This document shows positions 17,189-26,317 of a stretch of DNA of 64,000 nucleotides, piece by piece. A program made the position numbers and the translations under genes. The notes under the pieces were generated by a model. It had not been told where the DNA came from. It worked only from the letters and a program-made list of their open reading frames with translations, and made no database searches. The DNA is from Nocardioides bruguierae (GTDB lineage: Bacteria > Actinomycetota > Actinomycetes > Propionibacteriales > Nocardioidaceae). Numbering within the stretch: the first letter of the stretch is position 1; each line of letters starts with the position of its first letter. The DNA lies in NCBI RefSeq assembly GCF_023656415.1, contig NZ_JAMOIL010000009.1, positions 62,001 through 126,000 on the forward strand, in the 5' to 3' direction.

Positions 17189-18889
17189 GTGACCCTGGCT
17201 CCCGACCGCCCCGTGACCGCCGCCCCCGCCGTGCCCTCCGGGACCCTCGCGAGCGCCCCGGCACCCGCCGCGTCGCCCACGCCGGCGGCGGTCGGCACAG
17301 CACCGGGCCCGTGGAGCCGGCTGCCCCTGCGCTGGAAGATCCTCACGCCCGTCGGCGTGGCCGGCCTCGTGGCCGGCTTCGTGGCCGCCCTTGGCGTGAG
17401 CGGCATGGCCACGGCCGCCGGCGACGCGGCCGAGATCCACGAGCACCAGCTGGCCTCCGAGGCGCTGCTGGAGATGTCGGTGCTGCGCAAGAGCCTGTCG
17501 CTGAGCGCCCGCGACGTGCTGCTCGTCGGTGACGGGCCCGGACGCGCCGCGGTGCTCGAGGAGTACGAGGCGCTGCAGGCCGACTTCGCCGACCACGTCG
17601 AGCGGTACCTCGCGCTCGAGCCGGCGCCCGCCGAGGCCGAGCTCGCCGCGACCCTGCCCGACCTGCTCACCGAGTACGTGACGCTGGTGGACACGGCGCT
17701 CGCCCCGGCGGTGGCCGCCCAGGACAACGCCGAGTGGATGCGGGTCAACGAGGCCGAGGTGGTCCCGGCGGCCACGGCGATCAGCGACGTGCTCGCCGAG
17801 CTCAGGAGCGCGGAGGACGAGGCCAGCGAGGCGGCGCTCACCGAGGCGCAGGCCACCTACCGCGCCGACCGCACCGTCTTCCTCGTCGCGCTGGTGGTGG
17901 GGCTCGTGCTCTGCGTGGCCATCGCGCTGGTCGTCAGCAACGGGATCGTCCGCGCCATCCACCGGCTCCAGACCGCCCTGGCGGGCATGGCCGCGGGCGA
18001 CCTGACGGTCGCCGCCGGTGCCCTCGGTGCGGACGAGGTGGGCCGGATGGCCGTCGACTTCGACGCCTCCCGCGAGGCGCTGCGCAGCTCCCTGGCGGAG
18101 GTCATGGACCACGTCGTGGTCATGTCGGCCGCGGCCGAGGAGATGCAGTCGGTCTCCGTCGAGCTCGGCGGCACCGCGGAGGAGTCGGCCCAGCAGGCCG
18201 CCTCCGTCACCACCGCCACCGAGGAGGTCTCGGTCAGCGTGCAGACCGTCGCCGCCGCCAGCGAGGAGATGAGCGTGAGCATCCGCGAGATCGCGGAGTC
18301 CGCCACCGAGGCCGCCCGCGTGGCCACCGACGCCGTCAGCGACGCGCAGGCCACCACCGCCACCGTCGCCCGGCTCGGGGAGTCCTCCGCCGAGATCGGC
18401 AGCGTCATCCGGACGATCACCGCCATCGCCGAGCAGACCAACCTGCTCGCGCTCAACGCCACCATCGAGGCCGCACGGGCCGGCGCCGCGGGCAAGGGCT
18501 TCGCCGTCGTGGCCAACGAGGTCAAGGAGCTCGCGGTGGAGACCTCGCGGGCCACCGACGAGATCGCCGGCCGGATCGAGGCGATCCAGGGCGACAGCGA
18601 GGGCGCGGTCAGCGCGATCGCCGGCATCGTCGCGGTGATCAGCCGGATCTCCGACTACCAGACCACCATCGCCGCCGCCGTGGAGGAGCAGACCGCCACG
18701 ACCGGCGAGATCGGACGCAACATCGTCGGCGCCTCCGAGGGGGGCACCGAGATCGCGGAGAGCATGTCGTCGATGAGCCGCTCCTCCGAGCACACCGCCG
18801 TCGCCGCGTCCATGACGCGGGAGGCGGCCGTCGAGCTCACCGAGGTGGCCCAGCGGATGCGTGACCGGATCAGCCGCTTCACCGTCTGA
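17189..18889 (+). CDS. methyl-accepting chemotaxis protein
   Basis: A 566-residue receptor. A Pro/Ala-rich cytoplasmic tail precedes TM1 (about 45-70, [20 protein letters not shown]); a helical four-helix-bundle-like ectodomain spans about 75-225; TM2 is about 232-252 ([19 protein letters not shown]); HAMP follows ([19 protein letters not shown]); the C-terminal signalling coiled coil has the hairpin tip [23 protein letters not shown] and [16 protein letters not shown], the surface that contacts CheA and CheW. The GTG at 17189 has AGGAG 7 nt upstream. No other che or flagellar gene is in the window; a FliA-like promoter sits about 80 nt upstream. The ligand is unknown. It implies a motile organism. 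Confidence 0.93.
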   Translation: MTLAPDRPVTAAPAVPSGTLASAPAPAASPTPAAVGTAPGPWSRLPLRWKILTPVGVAGLVAGFVAALGVSGMATAAGDAAEIHEHQLASEALLEMSVLRKSLSLSARDVLLVGDGPGRAAVLEEYEALQADFADHVERYLALEPAPAEAELAATLPDLLTEYVTLVDTALAPAVAAQDNAEWMRVNEAEVVPAATAISDVLAELRSAEDEASEAALTEAQATYRADRTVFLVALVVGLVLCVAIALVVSNGIVRAIHRLQTALAGMAAGDLTVAAGALGADEVGRMAVDFDASREALRSSLAEVMDHVVVMSAAAEEMQSVSVELGGTAEESAQQAASVTTATEEVSVSVQTVAAASEEMSVSIREIAESATEAARVATDAVSDAQATTATVARLGESSAEIGSVIRTITAIAEQTNLLALNATIEAARAGAAGKGFAVVANEVKELAVETSRATDEIAGRIEAIQGDSEGAVSAIAGIVAVISRISDYQTTIAAAVEEQTATTGEIGRNIVGASEGGTEIAESMSSMSRSSEHTAVAASMTREAAVELTEVAQRMRDRISRFTV

Positions 18890-18906
18890 GGCGCCGGCGG
18901 GGTGCC

Positions 18907-19587
18907 TCAGCCCAGGCCGAGCGCGTCGAGGATGTCGTCCTCGGCGTCGATGAGGTGCTGGCGCAGGAACGCGTAGGCCCCGCGCACGTCCCCGGTCTCC
19001 AGCAGCACCACGAGCGCCGTGTGGTTCTCGGCCTCGTCGTGGGCGTTGCGCCGGATGCGCTCGACCTGCGCGAGCGCCAGCTTCAGCTCCACCACCAGCG
19101 CCTCGGCCATCGCCTGGAGCCGCGGGGAGCCGGTGAGGCCCACCAGCGACAGGTGGAAGGTCAGGTGCCGCTCGTTCAGCTCCTGGTAGGAGGCGCCGCC
19201 CGAGACCGCGCGCGTGTAGGCCTCGAGGCTGGCGCGCACCGCTCCACGCTGGGCGTCGGTGGCCATGTCCCACCGGCGCACGCCCGCGCCCTCGAGCACC
19301 CAGCGGGCCCGGCAGACGTCGCGGATGGAGTCGGCGGCCGGCGTGGTGACGCTGACGCCGCGGTGCGGCTCGCGGGTGGCCAGCCCCTCGGCCACCAGCT
19401 GGGTCAGGGCCTCGCGCACCGTCGGCCGCGAGACGCCGAGCGACCCGGCCAGGGCGACCTCGCGCAGCGGGGTGCCCGACTCCAGCTCGCCCTCGAAGAT
19501 GGCGCGCCGCAACTCGGCGACCACACGGTCGACGGTGGAGGAGTGCTCCAGGCGGAGCGTGGCGAACTGCTCGGGCACGGCGGACAT
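18907..19587 (-). CDS. GntR-family transcriptional regulator with FCD domain
   Basis: A 226-residue regulator. The N-terminal winged helix (about 15-80) has VVAELRRAIFEGELESGTPL and VSRPTVREALTQLVAEGLA, and the C-terminal all-helical FCD domain (about 95-220) has metal-ligand-type residues in NERHLTFHLSLVGLTGS and HDEAENHTAL. Such regulators usually repress a neighbouring catabolic gene until a small acid or metabolite binds. It is divergent from the dimethylargininase-like gene; between them lies a perfect 10-bp-arm palindrome of the FadR/GntR type (19675-19695) that most likely is its operator for both genes. Confidence 0.9.
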   Translation of the reverse strand: MSAVPEQFATLRLEHSSTVDRVVAELRRAIFEGELESGTPLREVALAGSLGVSRPTVREALTQLVAEGLATREPHRGVSVTTPAADSIRDVCRARWVLEGAGVRRWDMATDAQRGAVRASLEAYTRAVSGGASYQELNERHLTFHLSLVGLTGSPRLQAMAEALVVELKLALAQVERIRRNAHDEAENHTALVVLLETGDVRGAYAFLRQHLIDAEDDILDALGLG

Positions 19588-19674
19588 TCTCCCCTCTCCC
19601 CGGTGCGGGCGCAGGCCCGGGCACGGCGCGGCGGACTTGGCAGGGACCAGGGTCCTGCCCCACACTCGCTTCTG

Positions 19675-19695
19675 TCAGATTGTCTGACAATCTGA
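19675..19695. promoter_or_regulatory. perfect palindromic operator for the adjacent GntR/FCD regulator
   Basis: Arms TCAGATTGTC and GACAATCTGA flank a single central base, giving a perfect 21-bp inverted repeat. Its core TTGTCTGACAA fits the FadR-subfamily consensus TNGTNNNACNA. It lies between the divergent regulator and hydrolase genes, 60 bp before the latter's GTG, in an otherwise unremarkable gap. Confidence 0.85.
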
Positions 19696-19754
19696 CGACG
19701 AAAACCATGCCGCCCGGCGATCCCGGTCGGCCCGCGCTCCCCAGGAGGACAGTC

Positions 19755-20735
19755 GTGACCCTGACGCACCCCACCGACCTCCACGCCGTGCCGTCGCCCG
19801 AGACCTCCGACCTGGCCGAGCGCCGGGGCGCCGACCTGGTCTGGGGGCGGCACTACGCCGCCGTCCGCCCGGACCACTTCCGCATCGAGTACGCGATCAA
19901 CCCCTTCATGCACCTCGACGACCAGCCCGACCCGGCCCTCGCGCTGGAGCAGTGGGAGCGGATGGTCGCCGTGCTCCGCGGGCTCGGGGCTCGGGTCGAC
20001 GTCCTCGACCAGCGCGAGGACTCCCCGGACATGGTCTACGCGATGAACCTGGGGCTGGCCTTCGTGGACCCGTCCGGGCGCGAGCACATGGTGATGAGCC
20101 ACATGCGCTACCCCGAGCGCCGGCACGAGACCCGCTCGGCCGAGCCGTTCTTCGCCGCGGCCGGTCGCGAGACCTCCTTCGTCGGGGCCGGCGGCACCGG
20201 CCCGCACCTCGAGGCCGGCGACGCGTTCGCGTTCGGCGACGCGCTCGTCGTGGGCTACGGCCCGCGCACCGAGGAGGCGGCCCTGGCCCAGCTGGCCCGC
20301 ACCCTCGACGTGCGGGTGCGTGGGCTGCGGATCACCCACCCCGGCATGTACCACCTCGACCTGGCGTTCTGCCCGCTCGACGAGCGCACCGCGCTGGTCT
20401 GCCCGGCCGCGCTCGACGGCCCCTCGGCCGACGCGCTGCTCGACCTCGTCCCGGACCCCGTGGTGCTGACCGAGGCCGAGGCGCTGAGCACCTTCGCCGC
20501 CAACTCCGTGGTCGTGGGCCGCACCGTCGTGATGCCCGCCTGCCCGCCCCGCCTGCGCCAGGAGCTGGAGGGTCGCGGCTTCGAGGTGGTCGTCGTCGAC
20601 GTCACCGAGTTCCACAAGGGCGGCGGCTCGATCCGCTGCCTGACCAACCCCCTCGACGTCACCGTCGGCCGCGACCTGCCCCGCGTGCCCGGGGGCGAGG
20701 TCGTCCTCCCCGGCGCCTTCGAGGGCGTCGCCTGA
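19755..20735 (+). CDS. ddaH: dimethylarginine dimethylaminohydrolase-like amidinohydrolase
   Basis: A 326-residue member of the guanidino-group-modifying (arginine deiminase-fold) superfamily. The N-terminal substrate segment is FRIEYAINPFMH; the catalytic His is in THPGMYHLDLAFCPL (near 202); the nucleophile Cys is near the end in GGGSIRCLTNPLDV (near 305). This combination matches bacterial DDAH/arginine deiminase-type hydrolases that split methylated arginine into citrulline and an amine. The GTG at 19755 has AGGAGG 6 nt upstream. A divergent FCD-GntR regulator and shared palindromic operator suggest substrate-inducible expression. Arginine or another guanidino compound could be the true substrate. 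Confidence 0.8.
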   Translation: MTLTHPTDLHAVPSPETSDLAERRGADLVWGRHYAAVRPDHFRIEYAINPFMHLDDQPDPALALEQWERMVAVLRGLGARVDVLDQREDSPDMVYAMNLGLAFVDPSGREHMVMSHMRYPERRHETRSAEPFFAAAGRETSFVGAGGTGPHLEAGDAFAFGDALVVGYGPRTEEAALAQLARTLDVRVRGLRITHPGMYHLDLAFCPLDERTALVCPAALDGPSADALLDLVPDPVVLTEAEALSTFAANSVVVGRTVVMPACPPRLRQELEGRGFEVVVVDVTEFHKGGGSIRCLTNPLDVTVGRDLPRVPGGEVVLPGAFEGVA

Positions 20736-20740
20736 CCCCG

Positions 20741-20761
20741 CCGAGTCGGCAGCAGCTTTCA
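20741..20761. repeat. intergenic repeat family 2, single copy
   Basis: The element CCGAGTCGGCAG plus CAGCTTTCA is the reverse complement of the TGAAAGnTnCTGCCGACT core seen near 22525 and 52141. It lies just after the dimethylargininase-like gene's stop. Two inverted half-copies are missing here, so it cannot form the full hairpin. Confidence 0.65.
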
Positions 20762-20847
20762 CCGCCGGGACGCCGGCGGGGCACCTCACAGGCGCGCACA
20801 GCCGAGGATGAGGGCCCGGCCAGGCTCCTTTGCCTAGGGTCTGGTCC

Positions 20848-21435
20848 GTGTTCGGCAACGAGTTCCCCGTGGGCGGCATCCCCGTGATGCTGGTGGGCAT
20901 CGCGCTCACGGGCCTGCTCTGCCTCGGGCTCCAGCGCGGCCTGCGCTCCCGCGGCCGGGTGCTCGCCTGGTCGGTGGCGCTGCTGGTGTGGTCGCTGGCG
21001 GTCATCGGCTTCGTGACGCTGCTGCCGACCAGCCCCGACACGGGCGTCGTCTACGCCGAGGACCGGCTGGGCACCTGCTCGTGGGACTACGGCGGCCCCG
21101 CCCCCGACGGGTTCTGGATCTTCTCCGGTGGGCAGCGGCTGCTGAACGCGGCGATCTTCGTGCCGGCCGGGCTGCTGTGGGCGGTCGCGACGGCGCGCTG
21201 GCGCGCCGGCCGGTGGCTGGTGCCGCTCGGCCTGGTGGTGCTGACCGGCTACTCGGTGCTCATCGAGTGGCTGCAGCTCGAGGTGGCCAGCCTCAACCGC
21301 GCGTGCGACGTCACCGACGTCGTGGACAACGCGGCCGGTGCGGCGCTCGGCCTGGCCGCCGGCGTCCTCGTGGCCCTCGTGCTGCGCCCCTGGCGCGAGC
21401 GCCCGGGCTCCGCCGAGGGGCCCGCCGCTCACTAG
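20848..21435 (+). CDS. VanZ-like family membrane protein
   Basis: A 195-residue integral membrane protein with about five helices (near 10-30, 38-60, 95-115, 122-142 and 165-185). The VanZ-like core is recognisable in [48 protein letters not shown], which has the acidic/polar motif common to the family. VanZ-like proteins are widespread and mostly of unknown function; a link to glycopeptide tolerance applies only to the Enterococcus name-giver. GTG 20848 is preferred because TAGGGT lies 7 nt upstream. It is 10 bp upstream of the aminotransferase gene, but that gene has its own -10-like box. Confidence 0.82.
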   Translation: MFGNEFPVGGIPVMLVGIALTGLLCLGLQRGLRSRGRVLAWSVALLVWSLAVIGFVTLLPTSPDTGVVYAEDRLGTCSWDYGGPAPDGFWIFSGGQRLLNAAIFVPAGLLWAVATARWRAGRWLVPLGLVVLTGYSVLIEWLQLEVASLNRACDVTDVVDNAAGAALGLAAGVLVALVLRPWRERPGSAEGPAAH

Positions 21436-21445
21436 TCTGCGGGGC

Positions 21446-22513
21446 ATGACCGCACCGCAGCCCCGCGCCCACCTCGCCCACGTGCCGGCCTACAAGCCGG
21501 GCAAGCCGCCCGTGGCGCGCGAGGACCTGGTGACGTACAAGCTCTCGAGCAACGAGAACCCGTACCCGCCGCTGCCGGGCGTGGTCACCGCGGCGCACGC
21601 GGCGGTCGACACCATGAACCGCTACCCCGACATGGGCAACGGCCTGCTCTACTCCGGGCTCGCGCAGGAGCTGGGCGTGCCGGAGTCGCACCTCGCGGCC
21701 GGCACCGGCTCGGTCGCGCTGATCTACCAGCTGCTCACGGCGTTCTGCGAGCCCGGCGACGAGGTCGTCTACGCCTGGCGCAGCTTCGAGGCCTACCCGA
21801 TCGCGGTCTCCACGTGCGGCGCGACCTCGGTGCAGGTGCCGGTGCTGGCCGACGGTCGCCACGACCTCGACGCCATGCTCGACGCCATCACCGACCGCAC
21901 CAAGGTCGTCATGGTCTGCACCCCCAACAACCCGACCGGCCCGGCGCTGACCCAGACGGAGCTGGACGCGTTCCTGGGCCGCGTCCCCACCCACGTCGTC
22001 GTGGTGGTGGACGAGGCCTACCTGGAGTTCGTGCGCAACGCCGACGCGGTCGACGGCATCGCCACCTACGCCCGGCACGAGAACGTGGTGCTGTTCCGCA
22101 CCTTCTCCAAGGCCTACGGGCTGGCCGGTTTCCGCGTGGGCTACGCCGTGGCGCCCGAGCCGATCGCCACCGCCCTGCGCCAGGTCTCCCTGCCCTTCGG
22201 CGTCTCCTCGGTCGCGCAGGTCGCCGCGGTGGCCTCCCTCGAGGCCGCGGACGCGCTGCTGGAGCGGGTGGACGCGCTCGTGGCAGAGCGGGACCGGCTC
22301 CAGGCCGCGCTGGCGGCGCAGGGCTGGGACCTGCCCGACGCGCAGGGCAACTTCCTCTGGTTCGCGCTGGGCGAGCGCACCGCGGACTTCGCGCTTGCCT
22401 GCGACGACGCGGGCATCGTGGTGCGTCCGTTCGCTGGCGAGGGCTGCCGCGTGTCGGTCGGCGAGACCGAGGCGAACGACCGGCTGCTCGAGGTCGCCGC
22501 CACCTTCGTGTGA
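21446..22513 (+). CDS. hisC: histidinol-phosphate / aromatic amino acid aminotransferase (class I/II, PLP)
   Basis: A 355-residue PLP enzyme. It has [16 protein letters not shown], the phosphate/ring contacts [12 protein letters not shown] and [10 protein letters not shown], the Schiff-base lysine in [17 protein letters not shown] (near 220) and a late arginine in [13 protein letters not shown]. This is the HisC/Pat group, so the substrate could be histidinol phosphate or aromatic 2-oxo acids; the lack of his neighbours makes the Pat role (phenylalanine/tyrosine) at least as likely. ATG 21446 has TAGTCT 7 nt upstream, a leaderless pattern. Confidence 0.88.
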   Translation: MTAPQPRAHLAHVPAYKPGKPPVAREDLVTYKLSSNENPYPPLPGVVTAAHAAVDTMNRYPDMGNGLLYSGLAQELGVPESHLAAGTGSVALIYQLLTAFCEPGDEVVYAWRSFEAYPIAVSTCGATSVQVPVLADGRHDLDAMLDAITDRTKVVMVCTPNNPTGPALTQTELDAFLGRVPTHVVVVVDEAYLEFVRNADAVDGIATYARHENVVLFRTFSKAYGLAGFRVGYAVAPEPIATALRQVSLPFGVSSVAQVAAVASLEAADALLERVDALVAERDRLQAALAAQGWDLPDAQGNFLWFALGERTADFALACDDAGIVVRPFAGEGCRVSVGETEANDRLLEVAATFV

Positions 22514-22524
22514 CCCGTCCGGGC

Positions 22525-22590
22525 TGAAAGCTCCTGCCGACTTGGCCCCGACACCTGTCGAGTCGGCAGAAAGTTACTGCCGACTCGGCA
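22525..22590. repeat. intergenic repeat family 2, three alternating copies with hairpin
   Basis: The segment holds TGAAAGCTCCTGCCGACT, then GAGTCGGCAG (22560-22569) and CTGCCGACTC (22577-22586). The last two form a perfect hairpin with 11-bp arms (22559-22569 and 22577-22587) and the 7-nt loop AAAGTTA. It follows the aminotransferase stop and may serve as its transcription terminator. A near-identical arrangement is at 52141-52192. Confidence 0.8.
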
Positions 22591-22655
22591 AATGAGCCTC
22601 GCCGGTGACCGAGATGGTGACGCGTTCGTCACCAGACCAAGGCAGTCTTGGCCCC

Positions 22656-25600
22656 ATGTCGATCAAGGTCGCCCTGGAGCACCGCACCACCTACGACTTC
22701 GACCGCCCGATCAACGTCGGTCCGCACGTGGTGCGGCTGCGGCCTGCCCCGCACACGCGGACGCCGATCGACTCCTACACGTTGAAGGTCGAGCCGGCCG
22801 GCCACTTCATCAACTGGCAGCAGGACGCCTTCGGCAACTGGCTGGCGCGCCTGGTCTTCCCCGAGAAGGTCAAGACCCTCGACATCACCGTCGGGCTCGT
22901 GGCCGACATGATCACGATCAACCCCTTCGACTTCTTCGTCGAGGAGTACGCGGAGACCTTCCCGTTCACCTACGCCGAGGAGCTCCGGGCCGACCTGGCG
23001 CCGTACATGCGCGACGTCGAGGACGCCGGCGAGGTCGACGCCTGGCGCGAGAAGCTCGACCTGCCGATGGACGTGCGCACCGTCGACTTCCTGGCCAACC
23101 TCAACGCCGCCGTGCAGGCCGAGATCGGCTACTCGGTGCGGATGGAGCCCGGCGTCCAGACGCCCGACCACACGCTGGAGTCCAAGATCGGCTCCTGCCG
23201 GGACTCCGCCTGGATGCTCGTGAGCCTGCTGCGCCAGTACGGCCTCGCCGCCCGCTTCGTCTCCGGGTACCTGGTGCAGCTCAGCGCCGACCAGGAGAGC
23301 CTGGACGGGCCCAGCGGCCCCGAGGCCGACTTCACCGACCTGCACGCCTGGACCGAGGTGTTCGTCCCCGGCGCCGGCTGGATCGGCCTGGACCCGACGT
23401 CCGCCCTCTTCGCCGGCGAGGGCCACATCCCGCTCTCGGCGACCCCGCACCCCTCCTCGTCCGCCCCGATCGAGGGCGCCACCGACAAGACCGAGGTGGA
23501 GTTCTCCTTCTCCAACACGGTCACCCGGGTGCACGAGGACCCGCGGGTCACCAAGCCCTACACGGACGAGGCGTGGAGCCGCGTCGACGCGGTGGCCCAG
23601 GGCGTCGACGCCCGGCTCGAGGCGGGCGACGTGCGCCTGACCATGGGCGGCGAGCCCACCTTCGTGGCGCTCGACGACCAGACCTCCGACGAGTGGAACA
23701 CCGACGCCGACGGCCCGCACAAGCGCGCGCTCGCCCGCGAGCTGGCCGAGCGGCTGCGCGCCGTCTACGCGGACGGCGGCGTGGTGCACCGCGGGCAGGG
23801 CAAGTGGTACCCGGGCGAGCCGCTGCCCCGCTGGAACATCGCCCTGCAGTGGCGCTCGGACGGCGTGCCGCTGTGGTCCGACCCGGCCCTGCTGGCCGAG
23901 CCGTGGGACGACGATCAGGCCTACGAGGACGCCCACGAGCGCGCCGAGAAGCTGGCCTACCGCGTGACCCGCTCGCTCGGCCTGCCCGCCGAGCAGCTGC
24001 GCCCGGCCTACGAGGACCCGTTCCTCTCGCTGGCCGAGTCGGTGGCGCGCCCGCACGGCGAGAAGCCGGAGCTGGACCTGCTCGACCCCGCGCACGTGGC
24101 CGCGCTCGAGGCGGAGGCGGCGCTCGACGAGGCCGGCCCCGTCGACGTCGGTCCGGTGGTGGCCGACAAGCCGAAGAACCTCGAGCCGCACGGCGTCGAG
24201 GCCGACCCGGTGCGCGACTCCGACGGCGAGCCGGGGGCCGAGACGCTCCGCGACCCCTCCGACCCGACCGACCCACGCGCCGGCACGCAGGCGCCCTCCC
24301 CGGAGGCCGAGCACGGCGAGGCCGAGCCGGTCTCGATGGTCGACCGGATGGACGCGGCCGGCCTGGAGCTGATCCAGCGCCTGGACGAGGCGGTCACCGA
24401 GCCCACCGGCTGGGTGCTGCCGCTGACCACCGGCGAGGAGTGGACGTCCCCGCAGTGGCGGCTGCGCCGCGGCCGGCTCGTGCTCAGCCCGGGCACCAGC
24501 GCCGTGGGCCTGCGCCTGCCGCTGGACTCGATCTCGTGGGTCGACCCCGACCCCGACGACCAGCCCTCCTACCTGGAGGCCGGCGAGCCGCTCGAGCCGA
24601 GCGTGCCGAAGGTCGACATCTGCGCCCCGGACGGCGCGCCCACCACCGCGGTCGCCTTCGAGGCCCGCGACGGCCACGTGCACGTCTTCCTGCCGCCCAC
24701 CGCGCGCCTGGAGGACTACACCGACCTGCTGAAGATCATCGAGGTGGCCGCCCGGCGGCTGGAGCAGCCCGTCGTGCTCGAGGGCTACGGCCCGCCGCCG
24801 GACGCCCGCCTCACCTCGCTCACGGTCACGCCCGACCCCGGCGTCATCGAGGTCAACGTGCAGCCGACCCGCTCCTGGACCGACCTGCGCGACCTCACCG
24901 AGACGCTCTACGACCAGGCCCGGCGCAGCCGCCTGACGACCGAGAAGTTCGACCTCGACGGGCTGCACACCGGCACCGGCGGCGGCAACCACATCACCCT
25001 GGGCGGCCACCAGCCGGTCGACTCCCCGATGCTGCGCCGCCCCGACCTGCTGGTCAGCCTGCTGCGCTACTGGCAGCGCCACCCGTCGCTGTCCTACCTG
25101 TTCAGCGGACGCTTCATCGGCCCCACCAGCCAGGCGCCGCGGTTCGACGAGGCACGCCCCGAGGCCGTCTACGAGATGGAGATCGCCTTCGCGGAGATCG
25201 CCCGGATCACCGACAGCCTGGCCTGGCAGGGCCTGGAGCCGCGTCCGTGGCTGGTCGACCGGGCGCTGCGGCACCTGCTCGTCGACCTCACCGGCAACAC
25301 CCACCGCGCCGAGTTCTGCATCGACAAGATGTACAGCCCCGACTCCTCCCGCGGGCGCCTCGGCCTGCTGGAGCTGCGCGGCTTCGAGATGCCGCCGCAC
25401 CCGCAGATGGCGCTGGTGCAGGCGCTGCTGGTGCGCAGCCTCGTCGCGATGTTCTGGGAGCGGCCGAACCACGACCCGCTGGTGCGCTGGGGGACGGGCC
25501 TGCACGAGCGGTTCCTGCTGCCGCAGGGCACCATCGCCGACATCGCGGAGGTCGCGGCCGACCTGCGCGGTGCCGGGATCGCGTTCGAGGAGTCCTGGCT

Positions 25601-26249
25601 GGACCCGTTCACCGAGTTCCGGTTCCCGCGGATCGGCGTCGTCCGGGTGCCCACCACGCCCGGCATGCGCCCCGAGCAGGGTGGCACCGGCCATGTTCCT
25701 GGGGCGGTCGAGCTCGAGCTGCGCCAGGCGATCGAGCCCTGGATGGTGCTGGGCGAGGAGGCCACCGCGGGCGGCACGAGCCGCTACGTCGACTCCTCGG
25801 TGGAGCGGATGCAGGTCACGGTCCGCGACTTCGACCCGGGCCGACAGATGGTCACGGTCAACGGCGTCCCGGTGCCGCTGGCGCCGACCGGCCGACCGGG
25901 CGAGTACTACGCCGGCGTCCGCTACCGGGCGTGGCAGCCGTGGTCGGCGCTGCACCCCTCCATCGGCGTGCACGCGCCACTGCACGTGGACGTGGTGGAC
26001 ACGGTGAACCAGGTCAGCCTCGGCGGCGCGACCTACCACGTCAGCCACCCCGGCGGCCGCAGCTACGACGTGCCCCCGGTCAACGCCAACGAGGCCGAGT
26101 CGCGGCGCCTGACCCGGTTCGAGCCGCGCGGGCACACGCCCGGCCTGCTGGACGTCGCCGGCATGCGCGAGACCGGCCGGCGTGCCGCGTCCGCGGAGAC
26201 CCCGCACACGCTCGACCTGCGGCGGGCGCCCGGCCCGCTGCGGACCTGA
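22656..26249 (+). CDS. transglutaminase-like / DUF2126 (predicted amidoligase) protein
   Basis: A 1197-residue protein, first gene of a conserved peptide-chemistry cluster. The N-terminal part has the bacterial transglutaminase fold: an N-terminal beta region (VALEHRTTYDFDRPI), then the catalytic triad Cys near 181 (GSCRDSAWM), His near 230 (DLHAWTEVF) and Asp near 246 (GLDPTSALF). From about residue 320 (DVRLTMGGEPTFVALDD) to about 1080 is DUF2126, a family predicted to be an amidoligase related to glutamine synthetase/GCS; HTGTGGGNHITLGGH and CIDKMYSPDSSRGRLGLLEL are landmark motifs. An acidic, low-complexity insert spans about 500-570. ATG 22656 has CAGTCT 7 nt upstream. As I recall, Rv2566 of M. 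tuberculosis has the same architecture. Its substrate is unknown. Confidence 0.88.
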   Translation: MSIKVALEHRTTYDFDRPINVGPHVVRLRPAPHTRTPIDSYTLKVEPAGHFINWQQDAFGNWLARLVFPEKVKTLDITVGLVADMITINPFDFFVEEYAETFPFTYAEELRADLAPYMRDVEDAGEVDAWREKLDLPMDVRTVDFLANLNAAVQAEIGYSVRMEPGVQTPDHTLESKIGSCRDSAWMLVSLLRQYGLAARFVSGYLVQLSADQESLDGPSGPEADFTDLHAWTEVFVPGAGWIGLDPTSALFAGEGHIPLSATPHPSSSAPIEGATDKTEVEFSFSNTVTRVHEDPRVTKPYTDEAWSRVDAVAQGVDARLEAGDVRLTMGGEPTFVALDDQTSDEWNTDADGPHKRALARELAERLRAVYADGGVVHRGQGKWYPGEPLPRWNIALQWRSDGVPLWSDPALLAEPWDDDQAYEDAHERAEKLAYRVTRSLGLPAEQLRPAYEDPFLSLAESVARPHGEKPELDLLDPAHVAALEAEAALDEAGPVDVGPVVADKPKNLEPHGVEADPVRDSDGEPGAETLRDPSDPTDPRAGTQAPSPEAEHGEAEPVSMVDRMDAAGLELIQRLDEAVTEPTGWVLPLTTGEEWTSPQWRLRRGRLVLSPGTSAVGLRLPLDSISWVDPDPDDQPSYLEAGEPLEPSVPKVDICAPDGAPTTAVAFEARDGHVHVFLPPTARLEDYTDLLKIIEVAARRLEQPVVLEGYGPPPDARLTSLTVTPDPGVIEVNVQPTRSWTDLRDLTETLYDQARRSRLTTEKFDLDGLHTGTGGGNHITLGGHQPVDSPMLRRPDLLVSLLRYWQRHPSLSYLFSGRFIGPTSQAPRFDEARPEAVYEMEIAFAEIARITDSLAWQGLEPRPWLVDRALRHLLVDLTGNTHRAEFCIDKMYSPDSSRGRLGLLELRGFEMPPHPQMALVQALLVRSLVAMFWERPNHDPLVRWGTGLHERFLLPQGTIADIAEVAADLRGAGIAFEESWLDPFTEFRFPRIGVVRVPTTPGMRPEQGGTGHVPGAVELELRQAIEPWMVLGEEATAGGTSRYVDSSVERMQVTVRDFDPGRQMVTVNGVPVPLAPTGRPGEYYAGVRYRAWQPWSALHPSIGVHAPLHVDVVDTVNQVSLGGATYHVSHPGGRSYDVPPVNANEAESRRLTRFEPRGHTPGLLDVAGMRETGRRAASAETPHTLDLRRAPGPLRT

Positions 26250-26317
26250 GCGCACGACGGGCGGGACGCGGTGTCCGGAGTGCGGGGAATCCGTGAGCGG
26301 CAGGTGAGAATGTCCCC

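Noticed and set aside
16624-17856. N-terminal extension of the holin-like protein to 410 residues
   Set aside because: The extension is Ser/Ala-rich antisense to the chemoreceptor; the real protein starts at GTG 17001.
17009-19774. A 921-codon minus-strand open frame
   Set aside because: It covers the chemoreceptor gene and the promoter regions in a shadow frame and has Gly/Asp/Leu repeats without domain motifs.
20848-21435. Glycopeptide-resistance gene, from the VanZ-like name
   Set aside because: No vanA, vanH, vanX or vanY homologue is nearby; the family is widespread in sensitive bacteria.
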